NCBI RefSeq assembly: GCF_013214815.1
Contig: NZ_JABSPU010000021.1
Coordinates: 1-37,219 of the forward strand
Direction of reading: 5' to 3'
Length of the DNA: 37,219 bases
Origin: Gilvibacter sp.
Lineage (GTDB): Bacteria; Bacteroidota; Bacteroidia; Flavobacteriales; Flavobacteriaceae
Part shown: positions 6,943-15,485 of the stretch, piece after piece
Numbering within the stretch: position 1 is the stretch's first letter
Layout: each line of letters opens with the position of its first letter
The notes under the pieces: model-generated
Seen by the model: only the letters and a program-made list of their open reading frames with translations
Database searches by the model: none
What the model was told of the DNA's origin: nothing
Program-made: the position numbers and the translations under genes

Positions 6943-7920
6943 ATGAGCGCAGTAGAACCGATTTTAGCAGAGAACAAGGACCGATTTGTAATATTCCCTA
7001 TTCAACACCACGATATTTGGGATTGGTACAAGAAATCTGAAGCCAGTTTTTGGACGGCAGAGGAGATTGACTTACACCAAGATTTGACGGATTGGGCAAC
7101 CAAATTGAATGATGATGAGCGTTATTTCATCAAACATATCTTGGCCTTCTTTGCAGCTTCGGATGGAATTGTAAATGAAAACCTAGCGGAGAACTTTGTA
7201 AATGAGGTTCAATATTCAGAAGCGAAGTTTTTCTACGGATTCCAGATCATGATGGAGAACATCCATTCAGAGACCTATTCGCTACTTATTGATACGTACG
7301 TAAAGGACGAAAAAGAGAAGGACAAGCTTTTCAATGCAATTGAAAACTTCCCAGCAATCAAGAAAAAGGCGGATTGGGCATTAAAATGGATTGAAAGTCC
7401 AAGTTTTGCTGAGCGCCTTATCGCTTTCGCTGCTGTAGAAGGGATCTTCTTCTCTGGAGCCTTCTGTTCGATTTTCTGGCTCAAAAAACGTGGCTTAATG
7501 CCAGGATTGACCTTTTCCAACGAGCTGATCTCAAGAGATGAGGGTGTTCACTGTGATTTCGCAGTACACTTGCACAACCATCACTTGATCAATAAAGTTC
7601 CAAAGGAAAGAATCCGTGAAATCATTGTGGATGCGCTTAATATTGAGCGTGAATTTATTACCGAGTCTTTACCGGTAAGTCTAATTGGAATGAACTCCAA
7701 ACTGATGACACAGTATTTGGAGTTTGTTACAGACCGCCTCTTGGTGGAGTTGGGTTGTGAGAAAGAGTACAGCACCAGCAATCCTTTTGATTTTATGGAT
7801 ATGATCTCGCTTCAAGGTAAAACGAACTTCTTTGAGAAGCGCGTTTCCGAATATCAAAAAGCGGGAGTTACCAACAAAGACAAAGAATCTAACAAGATTA
7901 GTTTCGACGCAGATTTCTAA
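6943..7920 (+). CDS. nrdB: class Ia ribonucleoside-diphosphate reductase, beta (R2) subunit
   Basis: A 325-residue ferritin-like R2 subunit that houses the di-iron tyrosyl radical needed by NrdA to make deoxyribonucleoside diphosphates. Visible residues are the first metal ligand Asp43 in FWTAEEIDL, the helix motif ENIHSETYS with ligands Glu105 and His108 and the radical Tyr112, the ligand Glu in [12 protein letters not shown] (about 165) and the Glu/His in [14 protein letters not shown] (about 195). Presence of the Tyr in the usual place marks a standard tyrosyl-radical enzyme, not a class Ic type. The C-terminal tail that docks on the alpha subunit ends in ISFDADF. nrdA follows in the same direction after 126 bp, with a strong hairpin between. 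Confidence 0.95.
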   Translation: MSAVEPILAENKDRFVIFPIQHHDIWDWYKKSEASFWTAEEIDLHQDLTDWATKLNDDERYFIKHILAFFAASDGIVNENLAENFVNEVQYSEAKFFYGFQIMMENIHSETYSLLIDTYVKDEKEKDKLFNAIENFPAIKKKADWALKWIESPSFAERLIAFAAVEGIFFSGAFCSIFWLKKRGLMPGLTFSNELISRDEGVHCDFAVHLHNHHLINKVPKERIREIIVDALNIEREFITESLPVSLIGMNSKLMTQYLEFVTDRLLVELGCEKEYSTSNPFDFMDMISLQGKTNFFEKRVSEYQKAGVTNKDKESNKISFDADF

Positions 7921-7924
7921 AATC

Positions 7925-7959
7925 GCTCCAGGGGGCTGCCCCAGGCCCGGAGCTTTTTT
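7925..7959 (+). terminator. GC-rich hairpin with T run between nrdB and nrdA
   Basis: GCTCC (7925-7929) pairs with GGAGC (7949-7953), and the interior can fold further through GGGG/CCCC stretches. Six T follow at 7954-7959. It starts 4 bp after the nrdB stop. The GC richness stands out from the AT-rich surroundings. It should terminate or attenuate transcription, which implies a lower or separate transcription of nrdA, or read-through. Confidence 0.7.
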
Positions 7960-8046
7960 AACCAATTGATTATACGCGGGTTACACCTAGCGTACCTACC
8001 TATGTTTTGCTAAAAATTAGGCACTAATTAACTAAAGAAGTTGTAG

Positions 8047-10470
8047 ATGAATGTAATTAAAAGAGATGGACGCAAAGAGCCCATCATGTTTGACAAGATC
8101 ACGGCACGCGTAAGAAAGCTATGCTACGGTCTGAATGAATTAGTAGATCCTGTAAAGGTTGCCATGCGCGTCATTGAAGGTTTGTATGACGGTGTGACCA
8201 CGAGTGAGTTGGATACATTGGCTGCGGAGATTGCTGCCACCATGACCACCACACACCCAGATTACGCCCGATTGGCGGCGCGTATTTCGGTATCGAACCT
8301 GCACAAGAACACCAAGAAGACCTTCTCTGAGGTGATGACGGATCTGTACACTTATGTAAATCCTAGAACGGGGAAGAAAGCGCCACTTTTGAGCGACGAG
8401 GTGTATGATATCATCATGAAGAATGCTGAGGAATTGGATTCCACAATCATCTACAACCGTGACTTTGGTTACGACTACTTTGGATTCAAAACTTTAGAGC
8501 GTTCTTACCTTCTAAAATTGAACGGACAGATCGCAGAGCGTCCACAGCATATGTTGATGCGTGTATCTGTTGGTATTCATATGGAAGATATGGCCGCGGT
8601 AAAAGAAACTTACGAACTCATGAGTAAGAAGTTCTTTACCCACGCAACCCCTACACTCTTTAACTCTGGTACGCCTAAGCCACAAATGTCATCTTGTTTC
8701 CTTCTAGCCATGAAGGACGACAGTATTGACGGTATCTACGACACCCTAAAACAAACTGCTAAGATCTCCCAATCTGCGGGAGGAATTGGTCTTTCTATTC
8801 ACAACATTCGCGCAACGGGTTCTTATATCTCCGGAACTAACGGTACTTCTAACGGAATTGTACCTATGCTACGTGTATTCAATGACACGGCGCGTTATGT
8901 AGACCAAGGTGGAGGAAAGCGTAAAGGTTCCTTCGCGATTTATGTGGAGCCATGGCACGCAGATATCTTTGACTTCTTAGACTTGAAAAAGAACCACGGT
9001 AAGGAAGAGATGCGTGCGCGTGATTTGTTCTACGCCATGTGGATTCCGGATCTATTCATGAAGCGTGTGCAAGAAGACGCAGAATGGACCTTGATGTGTC
9101 CAAACGAATGTCCAGGATTGTTTGACAATCACAGTGAAGAGTTTGAAAAGCTTTACCTCCAATACGAGGCAGAAGATCGCGGACGCAAAACTATTAAAGC
9201 ACGCGAGCTTTGGGAGAAGATCCTAGAATCTCAAATTGAGACGGGTACTCCTTATATGTTGTACAAGGATGCGGCCAACCGCAAATCGAACCAAAAGAAT
9301 TTGGGTACTATCCGTTCTTCTAACCTTTGTACAGAGATCTTGGAGTACACCTCTGCTGATGAGGTAGCGGTATGTAACTTGGCGTCAATTGCTTTGCCAA
9401 TGTTTGTGAAGAACGGCGCTTTTGATCACAAGGAGCTCTTTAGAATCACCAAGCGTGTAACTAAGAACTTGAACCGTGTAATTGATAGAAATTACTACCC
9501 AGTGCCAGAGGCGCGTAACAGTAACTTCCGCCACCGTCCGGTTGGTTTGGGTGTTCAAGGATTGGCAGATACCTTCATCAAACTGCGTTTGCCATTTACC
9601 AGTGAAGAGGCTAAGAAACTCAACCAAGAGATCTTTGAAACCTTGTACTTCGCTGCAGTAACCGCATCGATGGAAGAGGCTAAGCAAGACGGAGCCTACG
9701 AGACCTATAAAGGATCTCCGATCTCTGAAGGCTTGTTCCAACACAACCTTTGGAACATTAAAGATGAAGAGCTTAGTGGTCGTTGGGACTGGGGCAAATT
9801 GCGTAAGGATGTGAAGAAGCACGGAGTGAGAAACTCTTTGTTGGTAGCTCCGATGCCAACAGCTTCTACCTCTCAGATCTTAGGAAACAATGAGGCCTTT
9901 GAACCGTATACTTCTAACATTTATACGCGTCGTGTATTGTCTGGAGAGTTCATTGTAGTGAACAAGCACCTTTTGGAAGATCTTGTTGCGCTTAACCTTT
10001 GGAATGATGATCTAAAAGAAGAGATCATGCGTGCTAACGGATCTATCCAGCACATCGATGTGATCCCTCAAGACCTTAAAGAACTGTATAAAACTGTTTG
10101 GGAACTCAGTATGAAAGACATTATTGATATGTCCCGACACAGAGGATACTTTATTGATCAGTCACAGTCACTGAACCTGTTTATGGAGAACGCCAATATG
10201 GCGAAGCTTACTTCAATGCACTTCTATGCTTGGAAGAGCGGTCTTAAAACAGGAATGTACTACCTACGTACTAAGAGTGCCGTAGACGCGATCAAATTTA
10301 CACTTAAGAACACTACAAAGGAAGCTGTTCCTGCACCTCAGGAAGCGGCCGTAGGTACCGTTACTGCAGCAGCAACAGACAAGCCATTGACGCCTCAAGA
10401 GTTACGTGAAATGTTGGCTAAGAGTAGAGATGCCGACGAAGACGAAGACTGCTTGATGTGCGGTTCTTAA
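8047..10470 (+). CDS. nrdA: class Ia ribonucleoside-diphosphate reductase, alpha (R1) subunit
   Basis: An 807-residue catalytic subunit that reduces ribonucleoside diphosphates to deoxy forms. One N-terminal ATP-cone (about residues 1-90, starting [20 protein letters not shown]) carries the overall activity switch. The 10-stranded barrel has SSCFLLAM (first redox Cys, about 219), NLCTEI (Asn-x-Cys-x-Glu catalytic triad, about 427-432), and [19 protein letters not shown]. The C-terminal flexible tail ends DCLMCGS, with the Cys pair that passes electrons from thioredoxin or glutaredoxin. An Ala/Thr/Pro-rich linker of about 35 residues precedes this tail. No intein interrupts the gene. It shares direction with nrdB and ends at the bidirectional terminator 10493-10524. 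Confidence 0.96.
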   Translation: MNVIKRDGRKEPIMFDKITARVRKLCYGLNELVDPVKVAMRVIEGLYDGVTTSELDTLAAEIAATMTTTHPDYARLAARISVSNLHKNTKKTFSEVMTDLYTYVNPRTGKKAPLLSDEVYDIIMKNAEELDSTIIYNRDFGYDYFGFKTLERSYLLKLNGQIAERPQHMLMRVSVGIHMEDMAAVKETYELMSKKFFTHATPTLFNSGTPKPQMSSCFLLAMKDDSIDGIYDTLKQTAKISQSAGGIGLSIHNIRATGSYISGTNGTSNGIVPMLRVFNDTARYVDQGGGKRKGSFAIYVEPWHADIFDFLDLKKNHGKEEMRARDLFYAMWIPDLFMKRVQEDAEWTLMCPNECPGLFDNHSEEFEKLYLQYEAEDRGRKTIKARELWEKILESQIETGTPYMLYKDAANRKSNQKNLGTIRSSNLCTEILEYTSADEVAVCNLASIALPMFVKNGAFDHKELFRITKRVTKNLNRVIDRNYYPVPEARNSNFRHRPVGLGVQGLADTFIKLRLPFTSEEAKKLNQEIFETLYFAAVTASMEEAKQDGAYETYKGSPISEGLFQHNLWNIKDEELSGRWDWGKLRKDVKKHGVRNSLLVAPMPTASTSQILGNNEAFEPYTSNIYTRRVLSGEFIVVNKHLLEDLVALNLWNDDLKEEIMRANGSIQHIDVIPQDLKELYKTVWELSMKDIIDMSRHRGYFIDQSQSLNLFMENANMAKLTSMHFYAWKSGLKTGMYYLRTKSAVDAIKFTLKNTTKEAVPAPQEAAVGTVTAAATDKPLTPQELREMLAKSRDADEDEDCLMCGS

Positions 10471-10492
10471 GATTTGTTTTAAGTGTTGATTG

Positions 10493-10524
10493 AAAAAAGA
10501 CTCCTCAAAAGGGAGTCTTTTTTT
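10493..10524. terminator. bidirectional terminator between nrdA and DUF6503 gene
   Basis: A 12-bp stem, AAAAAAGACTCC (10493-10504) with GGAGTCTTTTTT (10512-10523), has a 7-base loop and T runs on both strands. It serves the convergent genes on either side. Confidence 0.9.
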
Positions 10525-10530
10525 GTTGCT

Positions 10531-11259
10531 TTAGTTGGATTTGAATCCCGAGGTGAACAGCAGGTCGGTCCCCAAATACTTATCGCCCTTATTGTAGTAC
10601 CAGGCCCGATCTTTGGGTATTTTAATGCCAGAGATCTCAACTTCATCAGAAAGTAAGATATACTCTCCAGTGTCTTTGCCCTTGTCTTCTGGGTCACCTT
10701 TGTAGAATTGGTAGACTTCCATGGCGAAGGTGGTCGGATCAAAATAAAAGAACCAAATGTCCGTACCTACAGTTTCCTCATAAGTGACTTTTAGCCGCAT
10801 ATAGGTCTTGCCTTTAAAAGCTACCTCGGTGACCGTTGGATCAACATAAGTTCCTGGGTCTTTAAGCTTCATAGGAAGTCCGTATAGGTAGGTGTAGTAG
10901 TTTTTGTAAAGTGTAGCGCGCTCGCAGCTTAAGTTGTTTTCTTTGAGCTCCGTTGGGGTCAGGTCCATATCACCGTTAAGTCCAATGGAACAGGCTCCGC
11001 GATCAATTTGGTATAAAGTTTCTCGATCCCCTTGCGTAGCGACTACCTTAAAAAACTCCTGCGGCAAGTTAATTTGAATCTCGCTATTGCGAGGATCTGA
11101 GTTTGGCGTTTCCATGGTTACATAAAGTATCCCATTAAAGGTTTCCCAATTGCCCTGTGGATCATGATACGCTATGGCACGCTCTAGCAATTGTTCCCCA
11201 GTGAGCTGTTGGGCTACACTAAACAGAGGAAGCAATAAAAGAGCAAGCAGTAAACGCAT
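10531..11259 (-). CDS. DUF6503 family exported protein
   Basis: A 242-residue protein with a Sec signal peptide (MRLLLALLLLPLFSVAQ) and no lipobox. The mature part looks like a single beta-rich domain with many Tyr/Phe/Lys. The stretches AIAYHDPQGNWETFNG, YLYGLPMKLKDPGTYVDP and WYYNKGDKYLGTDLL are patterns I associate with DUF6503, a Bacteroidota family of unknown role. Two Cys (GACSIG and NLSCERA) may form a disulfide. The fold may resemble LolA-like or outer-membrane lipoprotein-sorting proteins, but that is a guess. Its ATG overlaps the stop of the PiT permease gene as TAATG, so the two are translationally coupled, which suggests a role linked to phosphate uptake or simple co-expression. 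Confidence 0.8.
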   Translation of the reverse strand: MRLLLALLLLPLFSVAQQLTGEQLLERAIAYHDPQGNWETFNGILYVTMETPNSDPRNSEIQINLPQEFFKVVATQGDRETLYQIDRGACSIGLNGDMDLTPTELKENNLSCERATLYKNYYTYLYGLPMKLKDPGTYVDPTVTEVAFKGKTYMRLKVTYEETVGTDIWFFYFDPTTFAMEVYQFYKGDPEDKGKDTGEYILLSDEVEISGIKIPKDRAWYYNKGDKYLGTDLLFTSGFKSN

Positions 11260-13514
11260 TATAGAATTTCTGGTTTCTTAGTGATCTCCCACTCTTTGTA
11301 GTACTGTTCTAAAACAGTCGCAGTGGTCTCTACCAGATCTTTGCATTCTAAAAGAAGACTGAAGTAAAGCGTAGTGTTGCGCGCGCTACTGTCTGGTTGT
11401 TTGGTGCGTTGGATCTGTTTCTCGATATCACTAGAGATATACGCGTCAAACTCCTGTTTCTCTGCGATGAGGTTTGGAAGTTCATCCAAGTTCATAGCGT
11501 CGAAGTTGGTCTTTACTTTGGCAAACATGTCCAAGAGTCTTTCTTCAATCTGCTTCAAGTCACGAATCTGATTAAAGGTCAATCCTTGGTGATTGTTCTT
11601 AACGTGTTTGTGGCTGGTCTTTGCAATAAATCCGATGGACTGCACAAAGTCTTCCAAGGAATCTTGTACCATCAAATAGAAACGCGTGGCTCCAGCAGAA
11701 CTGCCATCCAAGCCTTTGATGTAAAAGAAGATGTGATTCTTCAGGTCGTCCATCTCATCAGAGAGGCTTTCGGCGTCATTGCGTGCCTTTTTAAGGTCTT
11801 TTAAATTTTGTCTCGCTAAAGCATCCAAAGACTTGTTCAAGATCTTGGATCCGCGTTTCATTACTGTGGATACATTATTGGCAGACTCTTCAATCACTCC
11901 TTTTACAGAGGTGCTTTCTGCCATTTTGAATTCCAGCTCTTCACGAATCTCTTTAGTGTTTCTGCTGGTACGCAGATAAGATCGCGCAATGAGGATCACG
12001 GCTAAGATTAGCAAAGTGATCAAGGCCACCCATTCAAAGTAATAGATAAGTGCAGCCATAATAGCAGCTGCGATAAAGGCTGTAATGGCGGTCATGAACC
12101 AACCTGCAATTACATTGATCACCCCAGCAACACGATACACAGCAGAGTCACTTCCCCAAGCGCGGTCAGCCAAAGAAGTACCCATGGCAACCATAAAGGT
12201 CACGTAGGTGGTGGAAAGCGGTAATTTCAAGCCTGTGGCAATGGAGATCAACACAGAGGCAACCACTAAGTTGATGGCTGCGCGCACCATATCAAAGGCA
12301 GGTGCGTCCTTGTCTAATATTTTACTCTTTACGGTAGGAGCAAAGCGCTTGCTGATGGAATTTCTTGCCGCTTCTGGTAAAGCCATGGTAAAGCCACGGT
12401 TCAGGCCAATGGCTAGGCGTACCAGATTTTGAGAGAGCCAGTTCGGTTTAAAGCGTTCCTTAACTTCATCTTGACGGGAAAGATCCACAGAGGTCTTTAC
12501 CACACGACGCGCCTTTTCACTAAACCAAAGCGTCAATACCATGATGACCCCTGCTAGTAACAGTAGTAAAGGTTCTGTGCGCACTGCCTGAGAAAGGCTG
12601 GTCATTGCAAAGGCTTCCGGAGCCACATTAGAATCTCCCCAAACTAGATATGCTTCGTATGCGGCCATTGGAACTCCAATGAAGTTTACCAGGTCATTCC
12701 CGGCAAAGGCCATGGCCAGAGCAAAGGTTCCCAGTACAATGATGAATTTATAAACGTTGACCTTAAAGAATCGGGTTAAAGCAAAGGAGACTAGCGTCCA
12801 TACAACGGCATTGGCGCCAATGAATTGATAGAAGTTATTTTGCGCCCAAGCGTTGAAAGACTCTGGTAAAAGATCAGCTCCTTTTAATCCTTTTACAATA
12901 ATAAAGTAGGCGATGGAGGTTGTTGCCAATCCACCAAAGATCGCGGCAGCCCAACTCGGGCGCTTTTCAAAATCAAAGGACAACAGAAAGCGCGTGACAA
13001 ATTGTACCAGCGCACCAATGGTAAAAGCAATGGCTACGGAGAGCAGTATACCTAATATAATGGTGGTTGCCTTGTCAGAAGCGATATAATTACTCAAAGA
13101 AGAGAGGTCCTCTCCAGATTTGGAGATCTTGATGATGGACATACACACGGCTGCACCCAGCAGCTCAAACACGATAGAAACCGTAGTTGAGGTAGGCAGT
13201 CCGAGGGTATTGAAAAAGTCCAGCAGGAGAATATCAGTGATCATCACGGCCATAAAAATGACCATGATCTCGTCAAAGTAGAATTCCCCAGGGACAAAGA
13301 TTCCTTTCCGAGCCACTTCCATCATACCGCTAGAGGACAATGCGCCAAAGGCAATACCCACACTGGCAACTATCATGATGGTTTTAAAGGAAATGGCTTT
13401 AGAGCCAATGGCGGAGTTTAGAAAGTTAACGGCATCGTTACTAACACCAACTACCAAATCTGCAATGGCAAGAATAGCCAAAGCGATCAGCATGAATAAA
13501 TAGATATCACCCAT
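11259..13514 (-). CDS. PiT family inorganic phosphate permease with PhoU-like C-terminal domain
   Basis: A 751-residue inner-membrane transporter of the PiT/SLC20 family, expected to move phosphate (as metal phosphate or with H+/Na+) into the cytoplasm. Both copies of the internal inverted repeat are visible: GVSNDAVNFLNSAIG (23-37) with DFFNTLGLPTSTTVS (99-113), and AGNDLVNFIGVP (about 270) with LPLSTTYVTFMVAMGTS (about 430). A hydrophilic cytoplasmic loop of about 90 residues (about 335-420) separates the halves. After the last helices (to about 515) comes a helical 230-residue region (about 520-750) rich in charged heptads, resembling PhoU/DUF47 domains that elsewhere are separate partner proteins. 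Length is nearly twice that of E. coli PitA (499). First gene of a pair with the DUF6503 gene; 11-bp repeats lie upstream. Confidence 0.92.
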   Translation of the reverse strand: MGDIYLFMLIALAILAIADLVVGVSNDAVNFLNSAIGSKAISFKTIMIVASVGIAFGALSSSGMMEVARKGIFVPGEFYFDEIMVIFMAVMITDILLLDFFNTLGLPTSTTVSIVFELLGAAVCMSIIKISKSGEDLSSLSNYIASDKATTIILGILLSVAIAFTIGALVQFVTRFLLSFDFEKRPSWAAAIFGGLATTSIAYFIIVKGLKGADLLPESFNAWAQNNFYQFIGANAVVWTLVSFALTRFFKVNVYKFIIVLGTFALAMAFAGNDLVNFIGVPMAAYEAYLVWGDSNVAPEAFAMTSLSQAVRTEPLLLLLAGVIMVLTLWFSEKARRVVKTSVDLSRQDEVKERFKPNWLSQNLVRLAIGLNRGFTMALPEAARNSISKRFAPTVKSKILDKDAPAFDMVRAAINLVVASVLISIATGLKLPLSTTYVTFMVAMGTSLADRAWGSDSAVYRVAGVINVIAGWFMTAITAFIAAAIMAALIYYFEWVALITLLILAVILIARSYLRTSRNTKEIREELEFKMAESTSVKGVIEESANNVSTVMKRGSKILNKSLDALARQNLKDLKKARNDAESLSDEMDDLKNHIFFYIKGLDGSSAGATRFYLMVQDSLEDFVQSIGFIAKTSHKHVKNNHQGLTFNQIRDLKQIEERLLDMFAKVKTNFDAMNLDELPNLIAEKQEFDAYISSDIEKQIQRTKQPDSSARNTTLYFSLLLECKDLVETTATVLEQYYKEWEITKKPEIL

Positions 13515-13536
13515 AAGGACTTGCGATAATAGAAAA

Positions 13537-13564
13537 CAAAAATGGAATTTATTTTAGAATCAAA
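13537..13564 (-). promoter_or_regulatory. candidate promoter of PiT permease gene
   Basis: On the minus strand, TTTG (13564-13561), a 16-bp spacer and CATTTTTG (13544-13537) give a one-mismatch match to TTTG-N17-23-TAnnTTTG. It lies 22 bp before the ATG at 13514. Two TAAC repeat units sit immediately upstream (13565-13581). Confidence 0.35.
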
Positions 13565-13581
13565 TGTTATCGCAACGTTAT
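13565..13581 (-). repeat. two 11-bp-spaced TAAC repeat units upstream of PiT permease
   Basis: On the minus strand ATAACG (13581-13576) and ATAACA (13570-13565) are separated by 5 bp (11-bp period). They abut the candidate -33 element of the PiT gene. The same core and spacing recur upstream of the MORN and TonB receptor genes, which makes a shared regulator likely. Confidence 0.5.
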
Positions 13582-13712
13582 GAGTGGTCTCGGGAGTGCA
13601 TTCCGTAGTAATTAATCATTCCCCTACTGGTGGGAAAGTATAAAGATGAGATACAATGTCACCAAAAAAGTAGCATTATAAATAACAGAAAATCAAATGA
13701 ATAGAGCTGTAA

Positions 13713-13762
13713 TGTTACGTAAATGTTACTTAAATGTTGCTTAGAAGTAAAAAAAATGTTAT
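13713..13762. repeat. five-unit 11-bp direct repeat array over the MORN gene promoter
   Basis: On the plus strand TGTTAC (13713), TGTTAC (13724), TGTTGC (13735), AGTAAA (13746) and TGTTAT (13757) have starts exactly 11 bp apart with AT-rich 5-bp gaps. The minus-strand units read GTAACA, GTAACA, GCAACA, TTTACT, ATAACA. The array covers the -33 element and touches the -7 element of the promoter for the gene at 13802. It may also act on the divergent PiT gene, about 200 bp away. Confidence 0.6.
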
Positions 13763-13767
13763 CTTTG
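13737..13767 (+). promoter_or_regulatory. promoter of secreted MORN-type gene
   Basis: TTG at 13737-13739, a 20-bp spacer and a perfect TATCTTTG at 13760-13767 form one of the best Bacteroidota-type promoters in the window. The predicted start is near 13772, 30 bp before the ATG. It is embedded in the 11-bp repeat array, so it is probably controlled by the regulator that binds there. Confidence 0.6.
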
Positions 13768-13801
13768 TAATGAATTTATTAATCATTTAAAGCCCTAAGA
13801 T

Positions 13802-14164
13802 ATGAAGAAGATTGCCCTCATGTTAGTTTTAGTATTCCTTGGGACTAACGTATTTGCTCAAGAAGCACCAAAAAATATTTACAAAGAAAAGAAAGGTCTT
13901 ATTGAGGCCACTTTGTTTCACGATAATGGCGAGATCGCTCAAACCGGTTTCTATACTAAGGACGGTAAGTTACACGGTGAGTGGATTAGTTATGATGCCG
14001 ATGGGAATCGTACAGCCATCGCACAATATAACAAAGGACAACGTGTTGGTACTTGGATGTTCTACCAAGGAGAAACACTAAAAGAAGTAACCTATAGCAA
14101 CAATACTATTGCTCAGGTAAATACATGGACCATGCAAGATACTCGTGTGGTTACCACCAATTAA
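13802..14164 (+). CDS. small secreted protein with YwqK/MORN-2 type repeats
   Basis: A 120-residue protein. A Sec signal peptide (MKKIALMLVLVFLGTNVFA) is followed by two to three MORN-2-like repeats: GEIAQTGFYTKDGKLHGEWISYDADGN and AQYNKGQRVGTWMFYQ. Related proteins are often labelled YwqK antitoxin family, but that label comes from a Bacillus prophage gene and tells little. In flavobacteria such short exported forms are common and uncharacterised. The gene stands alone between its own strong promoter and the terminator at 14188-14216, and is divergent from the PiT permease gene. The repeat array on its promoter suggests regulated, possibly phosphate-dependent, expression. Confidence 0.85.
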   Translation: MKKIALMLVLVFLGTNVFAQEAPKNIYKEKKGLIEATLFHDNGEIAQTGFYTKDGKLHGEWISYDADGNRTAIAQYNKGQRVGTWMFYQGETLKEVTYSNNTIAQVNTWTMQDTRVVTTN

Positions 14165-14187
14165 TTTTGATTTTAAAACAGTGTAAG

Positions 14188-14216
14188 AAAAAAGGCTCCC
14201 ATTGGGAGCCTTTTTT
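14188..14216. terminator. bidirectional terminator between MORN and lipoprotein genes
   Basis: A perfect 13-bp stem (14188-14200 with 14204-14216) has the 3-base loop ATT and six A/six T flanks. It serves both converging transcripts. Confidence 0.93.
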
Positions 14217-14241
14217 ACTTTATTGTTGAAAGGTTGTGGAA

Positions 14242-15459
14242 TTAGTCACGAGCCCAACCTGCACCCCAAGTGGCGAAGTCAGTACCAGTTCCGTTACCGT
14301 CTCCAGTTAGGAAATCAGCATCGTCCCATGCAAAACCTGTATCGTTTTTGATCTTAAGACCAACGTTGTTGAAAGTAACATCCATTGCAGCGAGAGTACC
14401 ATCTAGTACACCTTGTCCTGTTGGGTTGTCAGCGTCATCACCGTCAAGATCGAATCCTTCATCAAAGTCATTGATCACCCAGTTGGTGAAGATTCCTTGA
14501 GTTCCAGCACGTAGACGTACAGCCTCTCCAAGAGTTCCAGCGTCACCGTCGATAGTTACGTTAGTTACGTCAGGAGCAGAGAAGTATCCACCTTCGTTAG
14601 AGAAATCAGTGTTGTATCCGTCACATTCGAAAGCTTTATCGTGGTCAGCTAGGTGCTTCACGTATACATCAGTCAATGATCCAGTAAATCCTTCAGTCCA
14701 GTCGATAGAGTCATCCTCAGATCCAACTACTGCCAAGTGGCTAGCGTTTACAGTTCCTCCAAAGAATTCGAATCCGTCATCAGAACCGATGTAAACTTGT
14801 ACAAAGTCCATAGTAGTTCCAGAACCTACAGCGTAAAGAGATACCCCGTTTAGCTCAGAGTTACCATCGATAGCACCACCAGCGTACTCAACACGTACAT
14901 AACGCAATACACCAGAGTTGTCACCAGGAGTGTTTCCTCCGTAAGAAAGACCACCTACTTCAGTAGTAGAAGTGTCTTCAGAACCGTCAGGAGTAGAGTT
15001 GATCGGAGCACGTCCGCAGATTACAATACCACCCCAGTCTCCAGAACCAGGAGTAGAAGAGTTAGAAGTAAATACGATAGGAGCATCAGCAGTTCCGTCT
15101 GCCATGATCATACCTCCTTGAAGGATCGCGATATAAGCGTTAACTCCTACAGGAGCTACTTCAATAGTAGTACCAGCACAGATAGTGAAAGTAACACCAT
15201 CAGCAATAAGAACTGGTCCAGTTACACGATACTCCGTATCACAGTCCAAAGTAAGGTCTTCAGTGTAAACTCCAGAAAGGTTTACTACAGCACCTGTAGT
15301 ACCGTCATCTGTAGTGTCGGTTCCACCGTTGTTGTTGTTTGTCACGCTGTTGTCAACGCGGTTGTCTTCGATGATAATATCAGCGGTGTCATCGCTCTCA
15401 CAAGAAGCAAGAACTAAACCAAGCAAACCGATTATTAAGAAGAATTTGGTTTTCATCAT
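14242..15459 (-). CDS. surface lipoprotein with beta-helix-like repeats, partner of TonB receptor
   Basis: A protein of 405 residues from the ATG at 15459 (an upstream TTG at 15465 is not needed). The lipobox is LVLASC with Cys20, directly followed by ESDD; SDD next to the lipidated Cys resembles the lipoprotein export signal of Flavobacterium and Bacteroides that sends lipoproteins to the outer face of the outer membrane. A low-complexity Asn/Thr/Gly/Asp linker (about 30-58) leads to an acidic domain of about 340 residues. Its recurring turns ([75 protein letters not shown]) suggest a right-handed parallel beta-helix. Homologues are sometimes misnamed multidrug transporter. It lies 26 bp downstream of the TonB receptor, in the place a SusD would occupy, although it is not SusD-like. 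Substrate unknown. Confidence 0.85.
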   Translation of the reverse strand: MMKTKFFLIIGLLGLVLASCESDDTADIIIEDNRVDNSVTNNNNGGTDTTDDGTTGAVVNLSGVYTEDLTLDCDTEYRVTGPVLIADGVTFTICAGTTIEVAPVGVNAYIAILQGGMIMADGTADAPIVFTSNSSTPGSGDWGGIVICGRAPINSTPDGSEDTSTTEVGGLSYGGNTPGDNSGVLRYVRVEYAGGAIDGNSELNGVSLYAVGSGTTMDFVQVYIGSDDGFEFFGGTVNASHLAVVGSEDDSIDWTEGFTGSLTDVYVKHLADHDKAFECDGYNTDFSNEGGYFSAPDVTNVTIDGDAGTLGEAVRLRAGTQGIFTNWVINDFDEGFDLDGDDADNPTGQGVLDGTLAAMDVTFNNVGLKIKNDTGFAWDDADFLTGDGNGTGTDFATWGAGWARD

Positions 15460-15485
15460 TTTCAAGTTTTAAAGTAAAAAGATTG

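Noticed and set aside
7925-7959. REP-like mobile palindrome between nrdB and nrdA
   Set aside because: Only one copy is seen in the window, and the T run and position after the stop codon fit a terminator.
9385-9822. 145-codon open frame antisense to nrdA
   Set aside because: Shadow of the nrdA reading frame; no signal peptide, motif or promoter.
13713-13762. CRISPR array or plasmid-like iterons
   Set aside because: The units are only 6-7 bp and degenerate with 11-bp period, with no spacers, cas genes, rep gene or DnaA-box cluster. A regulator-binding array explains them better.
13802-14164. Antitoxin of a toxin-antitoxin pair (YwqK label)
   Set aside because: The protein is exported, no toxin gene is adjacent, and MORN-2 repeats alone do not imply an antitoxin.
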